This document shows positions 1 to 12,830 of a stretch of DNA of 64,000 nt, one piece after another (the stretch's first letter is position 1; each line of letters starts with the position of its first letter). A program made the position numbers and the translations under genes. Location: contig JAIUCV010000084.1 in assembly GCA_026724425.1 (NCBI GenBank), positions 4,458,001 through 4,522,000 on the forward strand, written 5' to 3'. The notes beneath the pieces were generated by a model. That model was not told the origin of the DNA. It did no database searches and saw only the letters and a program-made list of their open reading frames with translations. This stretch comes from Erythrophleum ivorense. Taxonomy: Eukaryota; Streptophyta; Magnoliopsida; Fabales; Fabaceae.

Positions 1-2227
1 TGTTACATTTCCTATACTTGTTGGTTCAATGCTTTACAAGTTTAGATCAGCAAAGAATCGACCTCTCTCAGCCGATGATTATGACTTGTTGCTTCTCATG
101 GAGAGCCTCACGTCTTTCTCCGGGATCGCAAGGCTCTTGCGCGATCTCGGCATGAACCACTCCTCTATCGGCCGAATCGCTTTATCCGCAGCCTTAGTCT
201 CTGACATGGTCGGACTCTTGTTCTTGTTGGGAAACGTTCCACTAAGTGCGGGGAAGTTGGTTACCGGGTTGAGTCTACTAGTAGAAATGGTCTTTTTTAT
301 CATCATTGTGTTCACGGTTGTGAGGCCGGTAATGTTCAAAGTAATCAAACGGAAACGAGAAGGGAGACCCATCGAAGACAAATACATTTATGGCATTCTC
401 GTCTTGCTTTGTTTATCGTGCATGTATTGGAACAGCATTGAACAGTTTCCTGCACTTGGAGCTTTCTTTCTCGGTCTCTCCATACCTAATGGACCTCCTA
501 TTGGATCTGCATTGGTCGAACGATTAGAGAGTTTCAACTTCGGTATCATATTGCCTCTCTTTTTAACAACTAGTATGCTCAGGACTGATCTCTCCTCTTG
601 GAAAGACTGTTTAACATTCTTCACCAACGATGACAAGAAATTCGCCGTCGCCTCTCTCGTCATGCTCATCTTCTTGCTAAAGGTCTCTATCTCAATGATC
701 GTGCCTTACCTCTACAAAATGCCATTGAGAGACTCTGTTATTCTTGCCCTTATCATGTCACATAAGGGTATTATCGAACTCAGTTTCTACATGTTCTCTT
801 TCGGCGTAAAGGTTAGTCTCCAATCTTTAGGGTTTCTTTGGTCGTCATTTTCCTTTTCTTTTCTTGAAAACAATATTTTTGATTACAAATTATGAAAGCA
901 ACTACAAAGCTAGTGGTGCTACGTTTGGATTTTGAAGAATTGCCTTAAGATAAATTTGAGATATTCAGTTTTTTTTTTTCTCTGCTTGGTTTGACATATA
1001 CAGCTTTTGAATAGAGAAACCTTCTCGATCTTAGTCTTGTCCATCGTTCTCAACTCGTTGCTCATACCAATAGCCATCGGATTTCTCTACGACCCATCAA
1101 AGCAATTTATATGCTACCAAAAGAGAAACTTATCGAGTATGAAGAACAGTGGAGAGCTGAAGACTCTTGTATGCATCCATAGACCAGACCACATATCTTC
1201 AATGATGAATCTTCTAGAAGCTTCATATCAATCTGAAGAGAGCCCTCTCACTTGCTACGTGCTTCACCTAGTCGAGTTACAAGGCCAAGACGTTCCAACT
1301 TTGATCTCACACAAAGTCCAGAAACTCGGGATTGGCACCGGGAACAAAGTATCCGAAAACGTCATCCTCTCTTTCGAACATTTTCACCGATATGTATGCA
1401 GCTCGATCTCTATAGACACGTTCACTTGCATCGCAAATGCGAACCACATGCAGGATGATATCTGTTGGCTAGCTCTCGATAAAGCTGTCACGCTAATCAT
1501 TCTTCCTTTCCACCGGACTTGGTCTCTTGACCGAACATCCATCGTCGCGGACAGTGAGATGATTCGCTTTCTCAATTTCAACGTCTTGAAACAAGCTCCT
1601 TGTTCTGTCGGTATCCTTATCGAACGCCATCTCGTTAACAAAAAGCAAGATTCTCAGCAAAACACCAAGGTAGATATTTACTATTAACTTTTATTATATA
1701 TTTTTTAATAATCAATTCTTAAGAATTTCACTAAGTACTTGGAGATTTATGATGTTCAGGTGTGTGTGATATTTGTGGGAGGAAAAGATGATAGAGAAGC
1801 ATTAGCTTTCGCGAAGCGAATGGCGCATCAAGAAACCGTGGCATTAACAGTTCTACGCCTCCTAGCAACCGGAAAGAGTAAAGAAGCGACGGGGTGGGAT
1901 CAAATGCTTGACACGGTGGAGCTAAGAGAGTTGATGAGAAGCAACGATTCAGGAATGCTAAAAGAAGAGAGTTCAACAGTTTACTTGGAACAAGAGATAT
2001 TAGATGGAGCGGACACGTCAATGCTTCTACGTTCCATGGCTTTCGATTTCGACCTTTTCATTGTGGGAAGAACGTGTGGTGAAAACCACGAGGCGACGAA
2101 AGGGATTGAGAACTGGTGCGAGTTTGAGGAGCTTGGAGTCATTGGTGATTTCTTGGCTTCACCAGATTTCCCGAGCAAAACGTCGGTGTTAGTAGTGCAA
2201 CAACAACGAACGGTAGCCAATAATTAG
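1..2227 (+). CDS. CHX7: Cation/H+ exchanger, CHX family (CHX7-like), 5' end outside the window
   Basis: Exons 1-811, 1004-1669 and 1760-2227 join in phase 0 at GT-AG introns and give about 647 residues ending at a TAG. CHX proteins are usually near 800 residues, so roughly the first 150 are missing to the left. The first exon holds hydrophobic membrane segments of the Na+/H+ exchanger domain, with the SFSGIARLL, SDMVGLL and MSHKGIIELS stretches typical of plant CHX proteins. Exons 2 and 3 encode the hydrophilic tail with two USP-like halves (TLVCIHRPDHISSMMNLL and VCVIFVGGKDDREALAFA). CHX proteins are monovalent cation/proton antiporters of endomembranes or plasma membrane, and many are pollen-expressed. 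The CHX7 name rests on the neighbouring FIT gene, as in Arabidopsis At2g28170/At2g28160; tandem paralogue CHX8 is the main alternative. Confidence 0.9.
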
Positions 2228-2605
2228 AAGCGGAGGAGCACACACTACTTGTTGTTTCATATACCTTTCTTTTGTACCATCTAGAAACAAACTTGGAATG
2301 GAAAAAAAAGAAAGAAGCACATATCATTTGGTTTGTTCCTTGTTACTTGTGAAGTCTTGTAAATTGTAATGCATAAAGAAAGTGAAGATGAAAAACAAAA
2401 AAAAAGCTTGGGAGACCCTTAAGACTTGAGATTATATACAAATGATAAAGGTTTGCTAGATTCTCTGCAAGACCATGTTTATTCAATAGAGAATCAATAA
2501 TCTGGATTACATCATCATTAGACTTAAAAATTAGATCCCTGGGAGTTGCAAAACATTACAGAAAGGAAGACAATCAGTGAGATGCAGAACCGGGTTTCGT
2601 TATAA
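2228..2605. other. Short spacer between convergent CHX7 and FIT 3' ends
   Basis: The 378 bases separate the CHX7 stop from the FIT stop. They must hold both 3' untranslated regions. AT-rich polyadenylation-like sequence is present, but no ORF or repeat of note. Confidence 0.7.
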
Positions 2606-3889
2606 TCAAGTGAATGGCTTGACGAATTCAAAACCTTGGTTAAGAAGTGATCCAGTGATCCACAGCTTCAAGTTAGGCAAGTTTAAGCTCTGTTCAAAAC
2701 ATGTCCCCTGTTTCAAGCAAACAAGCAAAACTCGGTAAGTAAACGTAGATTTATGACTTTACATAAACATAAAAACAGAAAACAAAAAAGTAGAAAGGCA
2801 CAAGTTGGTTTACATCTAATGTATATGTTAAGAGGTATCTGTCAGAAGAAGGAGAGCTTAGGTTAGAGTTTTGCACTTGGAAACTTCTAAGAGACTCCAA
2901 AGACTTGTAGAGTGATGGAGCAACACCTTCTCCTTTGTTACACACCAACCTCACGTAAAACCCTTTCTCCTCCACTTGAATCACATCCATCTAACACACA
3001 AAGTTACAAACTTTAACAATTGGGGCGTAAATGGTAACATAAATTAAGTTACTTTGACTCTAAAGTTTACCACTTTTGTTCTTGAAACTTTCTCTCTGTT
3101 TTGGGGTAATTTACCTGAACGATTTTCTTGGAAACAGGAGGATTGATACCGCGAAAAGGTTGAGTCTTTTGAGCATCTGAGGCAGGTTCTTGGTACCCTC
3201 CAGTAGAGTTTAAAGAAGCTTCAAGGCCCGCGATATCGGCTTTGAGTTTCTTGGCTTGTGATTGCAATTCTTGAACATACAACACTGCATCTCCCACTAT
3301 GGATGCTTTATCCATCTAATGCCACAAAAATAAAAAAACATTCCTCTTCCATCAATTTATAGTTTTTTTCATGACTCTGCAAAACTTGATTCAGAGTCAA
3401 AAGTTTAGATTTTTTTACCTTGGTAATGTTGGGAACAAGAGATCTCAATGCGTAGAGCTTATCCTTCATACGACCTCTCCTCCTTCTCTCTGAGATCAAA
3501 GTCCTTGACCGATCCGTTTTCGTCTTGCGGCTTCCGTCGTTATTCGTCGTGGTGGCTGAAGAATCGTCGCCCTCGTTGTAATCATCTTCGCCGCCGGCTG
3601 GGACACTCTCGCCGTCGAAGCTACGGAACGATTCGGCGACATTGGCGTCTAAGTCAGGCAATTCGTCGAACAGGTCATCGACAGATGTTGGGATAAACTG
3701 GTTTTCGTCGATGAAGCAGGGGCTGTTGTTTTGCAAAGGGCCAAGATCGAAATCGAGAGATGGGTTTTCGTCGATGGTTTGATCTCCGCTGATGAGATTT
3801 ATGAACTGATGGAAATTTGGATCGACCAAGAAACTGTGTAGTTCTAAGTCGTTTAGGTTTGAAAGAGCGTTGACTCTTCCTTCTTCCAT
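2606..3889 (-). CDS. FIT: bHLH transcription factor FIT (bHLH29), iron-deficiency regulator
   Basis: Four exons on the minus strand (3889-3419, 3315-3115, 2990-2814, 2707-2606) join in phase 0 at GT-AG introns and give 316 residues, against 318 in Arabidopsis FIT. The basic region with SERRRRGRMKDKL starts near residue 133 and the helix-loop-helix runs to about residue 180, split by intron 1 exactly before MDKASIVGDAV. The acidic N-terminal part (DDLFDELPDLDANVAESF) and the C-terminal regulatory region (DVIQVEEKGFYVRLVCNKGE, ending GFEFVKPFT) match FIT closely. FIT is known to heterodimerise with subgroup Ib bHLHs (bHLH38/39/100/101) in root epidermis and switch on IRT1 and FRO2. The start was chosen because MEEGRVNALSNLNDLELHSF aligns with the FIT N-terminus; the longer upstream reading frame lacks similarity. 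Confidence 0.96.
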
Positions 3890-3962
3890 TGTCGTTTTGT
3901 TTGTCTTGTCAAGATAGAAAGAAGAAAAGACTTCTGACAACGAAAGAGATCGACAAAATGAG

Positions 3963-3972
3963 TTTATATATA
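3963..3972 (-). promoter_or_regulatory. Probable TATA box of FIT
   Basis: The minus strand reads TATATATAAA about 75 bases upstream of the FIT start codon, a normal plant TATA-to-ATG spacing. No other TATA motif lies closer. Confidence 0.55.
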
Positions 3973-5138
3973 CAGTGACTTTTTGTTTCCTTGTGTTTAA
4001 AATGAAATAAAATAAATCCGTTAGCAAAAAAAAAAAAAAAAAAAAAAAGTATGAAATAAACTGTAATAATATATTAGATGATTGGATAATTATCGACTTT
4101 GCATCAGTAGATTATTTTTTTTTGGCATATTTTTCAAATAATTGTTTTTCACAAAAAATTATTATCACACTAGCACATACCCAAAACAAAAAATCTTACA
4201 CAGTAGCATATATCTCCCCAAAATAATTTATTCAGTTACCCATTTTTATATGGTGTTCTTTTCCCGGTTTCATGGATCTTTTTTTTTTTGTTAAAGGGAT
4301 TAGCTTCAATGATCTATTAAAAATCACAAAACGTTAAATTTATTATTCATTTAGGATGTAAACTTCTTTGATTTGATTTTGAAATTATTGTGTGGAAGAC
4401 TAGGAAGTAGAAGTAGGAAGACAAATAATAAACTTAATTTTAAGTTTTTTTTTTTTTTTTTTTTTTTTTTGCAAACTACACTCTATATATAATTTAGACT
4501 TTTTTTTGCTTAATATATAATTAAGATATTACGGGTAATTTCTTATAACAAAACTAACAAAATTTTAGTAGTTTAACTTTCTAACTTTCTTTCCATGGCA
4601 ATGTGATTCAGATTGACATAATTATAATAACATGAGAGATTAATTTAAAGAAAGAATAAATATATAATTAAGCTTGTTAGTTTTTTAAAGATTATTCCGT
4701 TAACGTCTTGATAATGTCATGCATGACATAAAAAAAAAATGCTAAGCAAAAAGAAAAGAAAAAAACAAATGTCATGCATGACGATTGATTAAAATTATAT
4801 TAATCGATTCCAATGATTAGTTAAGTAACTTAACCTAAGTTTGTCGTGTTGCATGACAATTACATAGTTTGCTCCAAAATTATCGTTGTCTTCGATTTGT
4901 ATTCCGCATAACCGTCTAATTACACCTTGGAGGCTTGGAGTTATAATGTTACGCAAACTGCTATTTTGTACAAATAATTGCGCAAAAAAAAAAAAATTCA
5001 GAGCAAAAAAGACAAAAAATGTTACACCTTATCATGATCTTTGTCAACATGTTTGCTGGACTCTGACTTCTCGGCTTCTCAACTACGGACACTTGATCTT
5101 CCAAAGTTACTTTGATATAGTGATAACGAAAATGTAAT
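3973..5138. other. Intergenic, FIT upstream region
   Basis: AT-rich DNA with an A tract near 4027-4048 and a T tract near 4448-4470. CATGCATGAC-like motifs recur at about 4720, 4775 and 4852. I see no gene. It would contain the FIT promoter. Confidence 0.5.
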
Positions 5139-5704
5139 GCTTGGTTCGAGCATGGTAAACTGTGTTCTTTGCCAAATCAATTATCGTGGTCCTAACATAA
5201 CTCTTTGAATGATTGTAGCCACTTCCTCTCCTTTGTTGTTTCTATCAAAACGATATACTCAATTCCACAATATGATATAATAGTACAGTCTTTTATGGTT
5301 TTGAAACTCAACAAATCATAGTACCACCAAAAATGTAGACATTAGCCAACTGTGCTTCTTTTGCTATCAACATCACCTTTGTGGTCAACATTACGTATTC
5401 CTTAAACCCTTCAGACTTCTTGAAACATATAACTTGGACTGCCCTTCTGATATATGGAAAATCTACTTAGCCTCTCAATGCTCAATACATGGTTGCTCAT
5501 AATTTTTGTTACCAACTTCCACACGAGTGACTCATCTTTAGATAACGGGAAGTAACTAGCTAGAGAAGCACTGGCCGATTTTGTCTCATTCATGTTCAAT
5601 CTGATGTTTTTTTTATCAATTTTGCTCCACAAGTCAACATATTTTCTGTCCGTATACAAAAATGAAAAAAGTATGATGCTCTTTTTCGTCAATGTCCATT
5701 CCAA
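5139..5704 (-). pseudogene. Decayed Ty1/copia retrotransposon fragment (RT end to RNase H)
   Basis: On the minus strand an open stretch from 5704 contains KSASASLASYFPLSKDES, like the copia segment that follows the reverse transcriptase core. It is followed after stops by DHKGDVDSKRSTVG, the RNase H signature usually seen as DADWAGDxDxRKSTSGY. After a frame change comes LAKNTVYHAR, which corresponds to the SAIxLAKNxVxHxR motif. Order and spacing fit the 3' end of a copia pol gene. Multiple stops and frameshifts make it non-functional. No LTRs were found. Confidence 0.6.
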
Positions 5705-5728
5705 AAAAAAAAAAAAAAAAAAAAAAAA

Positions 5729-6957
5729 TTAGAACTTGAAATTTAGAAAGACTTTTTGAAGAAAAAAAATCACCATAACAATCCCTATACCATACATTCA
5801 TTTTTTGTATATGGGGTAAATAATCTTACAATCTCACAAAATTTGACTAAATAATTTTGCAACCTCACAAAAATGAAAGTTGAAACCAAAACAAATATTT
5901 AAATAATTGAAATCATCATTGATTTATTGGTGTGAAAGCTTTGCGAATCTAATGGAAGTACTATAAGCTATGCAATTGTCTGGAAAAAAAAACCATTAAA
6001 GAGTTTTCAATAACAAAATTCACCTTGATAAACAGATCCCTTGACAGCTGACAGGATGAAAAAAAAAAAAACAGATTCATTGACTTATAGAATGGCATTA
6101 ACAATGTTGGACCTTGTATTTGAGCATAATTTGAATAGCAATAATTGAAACAAACAGAAAAAAGTAAACAAACATATATAGGCTGTTCGGTTGTTATTCA
6201 GGGATCCCATATTTTAGCATATGTCAGTGTACTGTTTAATATTTTACATATATATTAGTATTTATATATGGCTAAGTGTATGAAAGGAATCTGAAGATAA
6301 GTTTATCCCTTCATACATTGTCAGTTACCTGATAACTTATTTGATTTATATATGGCTAAGTGTATTATATACATCAATTATGTTTTTCGTAAACGGGTTC
6401 GGACCGTATTAAAGGAGGTGTATGTGTTAGTGTATAAAAAAAAAACAGCATTTATATATCTATATTTTTGAGTTCAAATATTTGTTTTGGTTAATATATT
6501 TACAAATAGATTAAGTTTTTTCTTGTTACAAATTAAAATTTTGATTTCAAATATTGAATCGGCTCGAAAACCGAGCACAAAAAAAAACATAACGTTTTCC
6601 TACAAAAAATATTATAGGAAAATGGGAAGAAGTGGCCATTTCTTGTCGACGTCGACGAAATAATAATAGCATTTTCATTGTACTTGTACAGAAGACCATC
6701 GCAACTAATTATAAAGAAGCCTGCCCAATGCATTTTTGTTTTGGTTCTTGTCACAAGAAACAAGGGATATAGTAAAAAAAAAAGTAAGTGCATCGAATAA
6801 GGAATGACAACATAATTAAGTCTTGGCCGGTAAAGTAGTAATTAACTACTATATTATAATTAACACTTGTCAACTTATTAAGAGTTGTACTGTATAATAT
6901 TTCATCACGTACAGAGAAAAAAGAAGTTGGTCAACCAATTATATACACAACAGATTC
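5729..6957. other. Intergenic, no gene seen
   Basis: AT-rich sequence with several poly-A runs. The phrase ATATATGGCTAAGTGTAT occurs twice (about 6265 and 6350), a short dispersed repeat. No coding region or RNA gene is recognised. Confidence 0.4.
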
Positions 6958-7573
6958 CATTTTAGCAGGGGTGGGCACGGAGCGGATATCCGGGATTTTG
7001 AAGGTATCCGCGATCCGCTCCGCTCCGTCCGGATATTTGGTTTTGTGATCCGTATCCGCTCCGTTGCTAACCGGATATCCGATCATCGGATATCCGTGAA
7101 ATTCGAATATTTTACCGGATATCCGATCCGCTCCGTAAATATTAAAAAAAAAAAAAATTAAATTTTTTTTTCAGAAAAATAAAATTTTAACACAAAAAAT
7201 TACAATTTTAATATAAAAAAATTATTTACTTTTGATTTTTAAAATTTTTAGTGTTTAAATAGTCAATTTTATGAATATAAATTTATAAAACATATATATC
7301 GATATAATAATTATCCAATTTATATATATAACTCTTTACATACATAGACATATATACGTATAATATATAGATATATATGTATAACGGATCGGAGCGGATA
7401 TCCGGCCTTAAAAATTTTAGTATTTGTGATTTGCTTCGTTTTTAACGGATACTGATTTTTAGTATTTGCTTTGATTCGAAGAGTTACGGTTATCCGGATT
7501 TTTCGAATCGAATCGAAGCGGATAACGGATCGAAGCAAATATAACGGATAATTTGCCCAGGCCTACATTTTAG
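6958..7573. mobile_element. hAT-type MITE, 600 bp, with 8-bp target-site duplication
   Basis: The element spans 6966-7565. It is flanked by the direct repeat CATTTTAG at 6958-6965 and 7566-7573. The left end reads CAGGGGTGGGCA and the right end reads TGCCCAGGCCTA (reverse complement TAGGCCTGGGCA), imperfect inverted termini of a common plant hAT type. Many copies of CGGATATCCG-like palindromes and GATCCGCTCCG motifs lie near both ends and the core is very AT-rich. There is no transposase, so it is non-autonomous. Confidence 0.75.
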
Positions 7574-8847
7574 CGATTGACTTGTTTAAAGATATTAAAC
7601 ATTTGAGCAAATGATATTCCACAACTCTCAAAACCTCAACCAACGGTATTTTAAGTTCAATACAAAATAATTAAATGCATAATATAGAAATAATTAAATA
7701 TTAATAAACAGAGTTGGCAAAAACAAAGGACCTATAAACAGAAGAGAAAAAAACATTTTCAAATACTGTTTAGATCTAAGCAACACATTCTCCAAAACAA
7801 GTTTTATCATTGTCTTAGCATAACAAACCCAAAACAGTTTGGTTGGACATAAGTCACATAACATAAGCAAAGGATAACAAAAGAAAACATATGAACATAA
7901 GGAAAGGATAACAAAACCAAAACAGTTATATCATTGTCTTCGGATTTGAAAGGAGTCCAACATTTCTCTAGTCTCAAACTCTAGAATCCTAAACAACGAA
8001 GAAACAATAATCCCTTTTTTTATAAAACTTAGGTCTAAATATGGTATGCAAATGAGACAAATTAGAAAAAAACATGATTTACTTTTAGGGAAGATATGAG
8101 ATTTATATGAGACAATAACACAGTAGAAAATTCCAATTCCAAATTTTCTACCATATTTCAACTTTTCACCCCAACGAGTGATATAACAATTTTTTCTTAC
8201 ACTAATTCAGAAATGGAACAAACCACCTTTTGCTATGACCATTCACCATTTTAGAAACACAAAATTGGACAAGTGATGAACATATTACATATCAATAAAG
8301 TGGTGTGTCAGATACTCGGATAACTGAAACTTTCGGTTGCATTTTCAAAAACCGAAATGGCATTGGAATTATTACTAATAAAACCAACGTACCAAATTGA
8401 CCATACCAATCAGTAACAGTGGTCCATTATATCTCATCTCACATCACATCACATCAAAACATTAATACTCCTTTTACTTCCATCTTTTTTTTCACTGCCC
8501 AATAAACAACATTTAGTGCTCTCATCTTTTTAGGCTTTTTATGAAACTTTTTTTCTCTTCTCCTTTTCTCATACCACCTTTCCATTCCAGATTTACAAAT
8601 CAAAAACACAATCAAATGGAGAAAGTTGCCGCCACAAAAAACAAACAAAAAAGGGATCTTTTCGATTTTCAAATTCTTGTCAAGACCCGCCTTAGAAAGA
8701 AACTTGGTCATGGTTCCCTCATGAACAGCTTGAAGGCACTTTCGATTCGATTATAACCCGAGCTCCTGAAGCAAGCCTGTTCAAGAACACATAAGAGGCT
8801 TTCATCTAAAATCTAAAAATGATTCAAGATGTCCCTATCAAGATGTT
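7574..8847. other. Intergenic, no gene seen
   Basis: AT-rich DNA between the MITE and the SOK3 stop. The part nearest 8847 presumably includes the SOK3 3' untranslated region. Short ORFs here show no recognisable domain. Confidence 0.4.
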
Positions 8848-10907
8848 TTACCTTTCATCGATCTTGATCACCTTCTCCTCCTCTTCTCCTAAAGACTCAG
8901 TGATTCTTTTACTGCACACATCAGGTGTTTTAGTATCTTTTGACGAGTCTCTTGCCTTTTCTAACACAGGAGATCTCATGGACTCACTGCGTGGCTGTTG
9001 CTTGCTTATTAAAGAAGAAGCCTTTCTCGACCGTGGAATGTGTTTCGAGCCACCGGGCTTTGAGTCTCCATTCTCTGCTACACCCATCTGGTTTGATGCC
9101 CTGAAAAAACTCATACAAGTTTCTCTGTAAGTTGAAGAATCTGTCCTCGAAAAATTCGCAGAGATGAAGTTTACTACTCAAAGCAAGAACCTTTTCCAAT
9201 CACAGCTTATAATCCAAACAAGAACAAAAAGATGTATACAGTTTGAAGTTGTATTTGTAGTTAAAAACCTTCAAAGCAAAGACCTTTTGCTTCTCTCTTT
9301 GGTTCTAAGAGGAGTTTCTATTTATGGATTCCACTAATCTGATTACTTTTTAAGAAAACAAGAACTGTCTTTAACATCAAAACGCTTAAGAGAAGGATTC
9401 AAGAAGACTACCTGTCACCATTGTAGGATGAAGAACGCTTAAGAGAAGTATCACCATCCGTTGCAACCTTCTTCTGTAGCTTAGTCTCGACCAAGCTCCC
9501 ACTAAAATACTCTTTCTCTTCCATTCTCAGGCTCATTAGGCTCGGAGTCTCCGACAAACGGTCAAGATCTCCCAACATAAACGACGAGGAGAAGAAAGGG
9601 GACTGAAACTTCGAGTGGCCGAATTTCGGCTTGTAAGTCGGCACAAGGCCGAAGTTGTTGTCCTTGACTGATATCGAGCCGCAAGATATCAGCTGCATGA
9701 GCATATTAGAGGCCTTGAGCCTCGGATTAGCGTGCATTCTAACGTCTTCTTGCTCAAGAATCCTAAAACTATTCATCTTGCTAACATCAGCTCTTATAAG
9801 AGACTCCAAAGTATCAGTCTTTGCGCCGTTGGAACAAGGCGGAGAGACAGAGTTTCTTGATATCTCCCCGCTCTCCCTCTCTTTCCCCGCACACGACTCC
9901 TCCTCGATGGATTCAGGTTCTGATGACACTTCTTCATCGGTTGCAACACCTCTGCTAAAGGTCTCTACGGATGTTTTAGAACAACTGTTAACTGTTTCAT
10001 CGGTTTGTGTAGAAGCGTCAGCGAGTCCCTCGCTCTTATAGACCTTGTACTCAGCCAAACACCAAGAAGATGAGTTCTTGGCGTCTCGAGAATCAGGAGA
10101 AGAAAGAGAGCCAAGAGCTGGAGGAGAAAGCTCATCATCTTCTTGAGAATGCTTATTGTTGTTAGTCTCCTTGGAAGACGAAGAGGAATCATCTATGCTT
10201 CTAGATGATGGTGGTGGCTCCACAACTATCTGCTTCATGTTCTGTGTTGCTGAATTCGCAATCGGACTAAAATGATCTGCACACAACACAGATTCTTCAT
10301 CCCTCAGAGGCTTCTTGATTGAAGCAAAGATCAAATGATAAAAAAAGATGGAGTTTTGTTGTCACCTGAATTGGATTCGTCAAATAGCTCAGAGCCTTTA
10401 AGAACATACTCATTGCCATGAGCTGGTAAAATCAAGTCATCTTCTGATAAATCATGCCAAACAAAACCATTCCTATAGCTTCTGCAAAGGGTTAATCAAG
10501 AAACATTGAATCTGAAACTCTTCTTGCTTCTTGATTTCAAGAAAAATGTGAAACCATACCTTTTACTAGACCAAGAATACATTGAAGCCATGCCTCTACC
10601 TCTAAGAACATTAAGCCTCTCTATAACATCTGCGCACAAAAAGAAGATTTCTTCAAAATTCTCAACACAACCAAAAAAAAAAAAAAAAAAAAAATTATTA
10701 CTTATTATTATTACCTCTAAGGTATAAGCCATTTGGAGAAGAAATCAAGACTTCCATGAAATGAGGATGCTCGAGTTGACGATTCTTGGAGAGGTAATAA
10801 ACAATTTGGACTTTTTTAATCTTCTGATGATATTTTGGAGATTTCTCTGTCCAGACTTTTGCTCTCTCTGGACTTACTTCTCTGTATTTCTTCATCCTCG
10901 CTTCCAT
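8848..10907 (-). CDS. SOK3: SOSEKI polarity protein (DUF966 / UPSTREAM OF FLC family), SOK3-like
   Basis: Five exons (10907-10715, 10629-10560, 10481-10366, 10276-9412, 9100-8848) join with consistent phases at GT-AG introns and give 498 residues. The first ~115 residues form the DUF966 domain, seen in KVQIVYYLSKNRQLEHPHFM, LISSPNGLYLRDVIERLNVL and NGFVWHDLSEDDLILPAHG. This part is related to the animal Dishevelled DIX domain. The rest is serine-rich and low in complexity, with CGSISVKDNNFGLVP in the middle, a conserved SOSEKI motif. SOSEKI proteins polymerise through the DIX-like domain and locate to cell corners or edges, where they influence division orientation. The SOK3 name follows gene order (At2g28150). 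The start at MEARMKKYREVSPERAKVW is the first Met before the conserved domain. Confidence 0.92.
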
Positions 10908-11181
10908 TCTTTGTTTTGAAAAGAAGAAGGAAAGAACACCCTAATTGGCTAATTCCGACATTCAGTTTCTTCTCTGTGTCAAAATTCTCAAATTTGAATC
11001 AGATCTAGAGGAAAAAAGGAAAAAGGGGGAATAATTCACAGATTACTTACTTAAACTAGCTTTAAGGATGAAGACGAGCGAGAGAAGAGAATTCGACCAA
11101 TGTAAATTCGAGTTTCTGCAATAAATATTTTTTTTTGCAGTGAAGATTAATGGAGAGACAGAGAGACGACAGTAACAGTAA

Positions 11182-11218
11182 GGGAGAGAGAGAGTAGTGA
11201 GAGAGAGAGAGAGAGAGA
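11182..11218. repeat. GA microsatellite upstream of SOK3
   Basis: Two runs of GA dinucleotides separated by TAGT. It lies about 280 bases upstream of the SOK3 start codon, in the likely 5' untranslated region or core promoter. GA-rich elements are common there in plants. Confidence 0.8.
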
Positions 11219-12532
11219 TTAAGGCTTTACCTTATTTTCAGACAGCTCTTCTTCTTTTGTTTTGTAACGAGGGAGATAAAAAACACTGAAAATCACTCTG
11301 ATTCTTATTCGCTCGTGTCTTCTTCTTTTGTCGACTTTCTCATTCAAATCTTTTTTTTTTTTGAACAAAGGCTAATTTTCAAGAAAATGTGACAAATAAT
11401 AATAAAGAAATCTAAAATAGGATTAGTCACTGTTACTAATTACGATGATCGAAATAGAAGTCTCTTTAGAAAAAATCGATGTTCACATAAATAATATCAT
11501 GTTACAAGAAAAACTCACGCATTCCGAAATAGTTTGAGACTTTGAGTGATATAAAAAAACATTCAAAACATGATAAAGTTGAAATAATCTAGTGAGCTAA
11601 TTTAGAGTATTGTTTTTTTTTTTTTTTTTTTTTTTTTTTTGTAGAGTATTGTTTGCTTACACTAAATATTTAGTTCTAAAACTATCAATGTGGAACCGTA
11701 ATTGTAGAAGTGGCCAACCATCATCAGAAATATTAATGAGATCAGTAAGCCATTGTTTTGAAATTTAATCAACGGTCTCTAAAGAATGTGACTGTTTTGA
11801 CCCAGAGAGAAAGGCATTTTTCTACAACAAAAATTGCCAATTCCCAATTTCATGTTGCATCTTCTCTGAGGAGCAAATAGATAATCTGATTAAATTTGAG
11901 CATTAACTTGCAATTTAAGAAAAGCTTAAAGCGATTGTATATTTGCTTTCTCTTTCTTTGTTGGAAAGCTGAAATCGAATAAAAACCCGTGCATGAAGAT
12001 GTCTCTTGTTAGGTTTACGTGCATGCTTTTATTTCTTTATCATAGGCCGTTATATAAAAATACAACTAAACTAAAACCAAAACCAATTAATAATTATGCA
12101 TGTGATAATTGAATTTGAACTCAAACTTTAGATATAACATAATTATTAACCCAGTTACCCAAATATTAAAAATAAGATAAAGAGGTTTGTTGGAAATTTA
12201 TAGTAAAAAAAAAAAAAAAAAAAAAAAGGTTTGTTGTATACTTGTATTGCTTCTATAGTTCTATGTTCGTTCTCTCAACTCTCAAGCTTCTTTCTTTCAC
12301 ACACTCTCCTTTCCTCTGCCTCTGCAAAATATTTTCGAGCCCATAAGACAAATATGAAAAGGACCAACCAAATAAAATCCTGAAACCCAACTCTTTCCTT
12401 TTGGGAAACCCAATTTCGTTAGTGGGCCTGTCAAATACTTCCTCGAAACGTCTCAGAGAAACACAAATTTGATTTAAATACATTATACATCTAAATAAAT
12501 TGTTTAGGAAAAAATATATACTATATATATTA

Positions 12533-12534
<2 letters not shown>

Positions 12535-12579
<45 letters not shown>

Positions 12580-12580
12580 T
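12535..12580. repeat. AT microsatellite
   Basis: An uninterrupted run of about 20 AT units. The translated tyrosine-isoleucine repeat on the minus strand is an artefact of it. Confidence 0.9.
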
Positions 12581-12830
12581 ATAATCTGTAACAAAATAAT
12601 AATTCAAAACATTGTACTAGGTTGGACAAATTGTTGAAGCTCATTAGTTTAGGCCCACTAATAACCACTCAATTATGCAAGATGACACAACTTTACATCA
12701 ATTCTTCATCGTATCATTTCTGATTTTGATTTTTTTTTTTTTCTGATTTTGATTTATTTGTTGTAAAAAGTAATGATGGGAATTTTCTTGGCGTTTAGGC
12801 TCATATAAACCAAACTACGTATCAAACTAA

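Larger units (their letters stand above)
10908..12827. other. Intergenic, SOK3 upstream region
   Basis: The part to about 11350 is probably SOK3 5' untranslated region and promoter and includes a GA-rich run. Beyond it the DNA is AT-rich with T tracts (about 11617-11640), an A tract (about 12206-12228) and an AT microsatellite. No gene is seen. Confidence 0.45.

Noticed and set aside
12253..12594. 113-residue minus-strand frame with tyrosine-isoleucine repeats
   Set aside because: Produced by the AT microsatellite.
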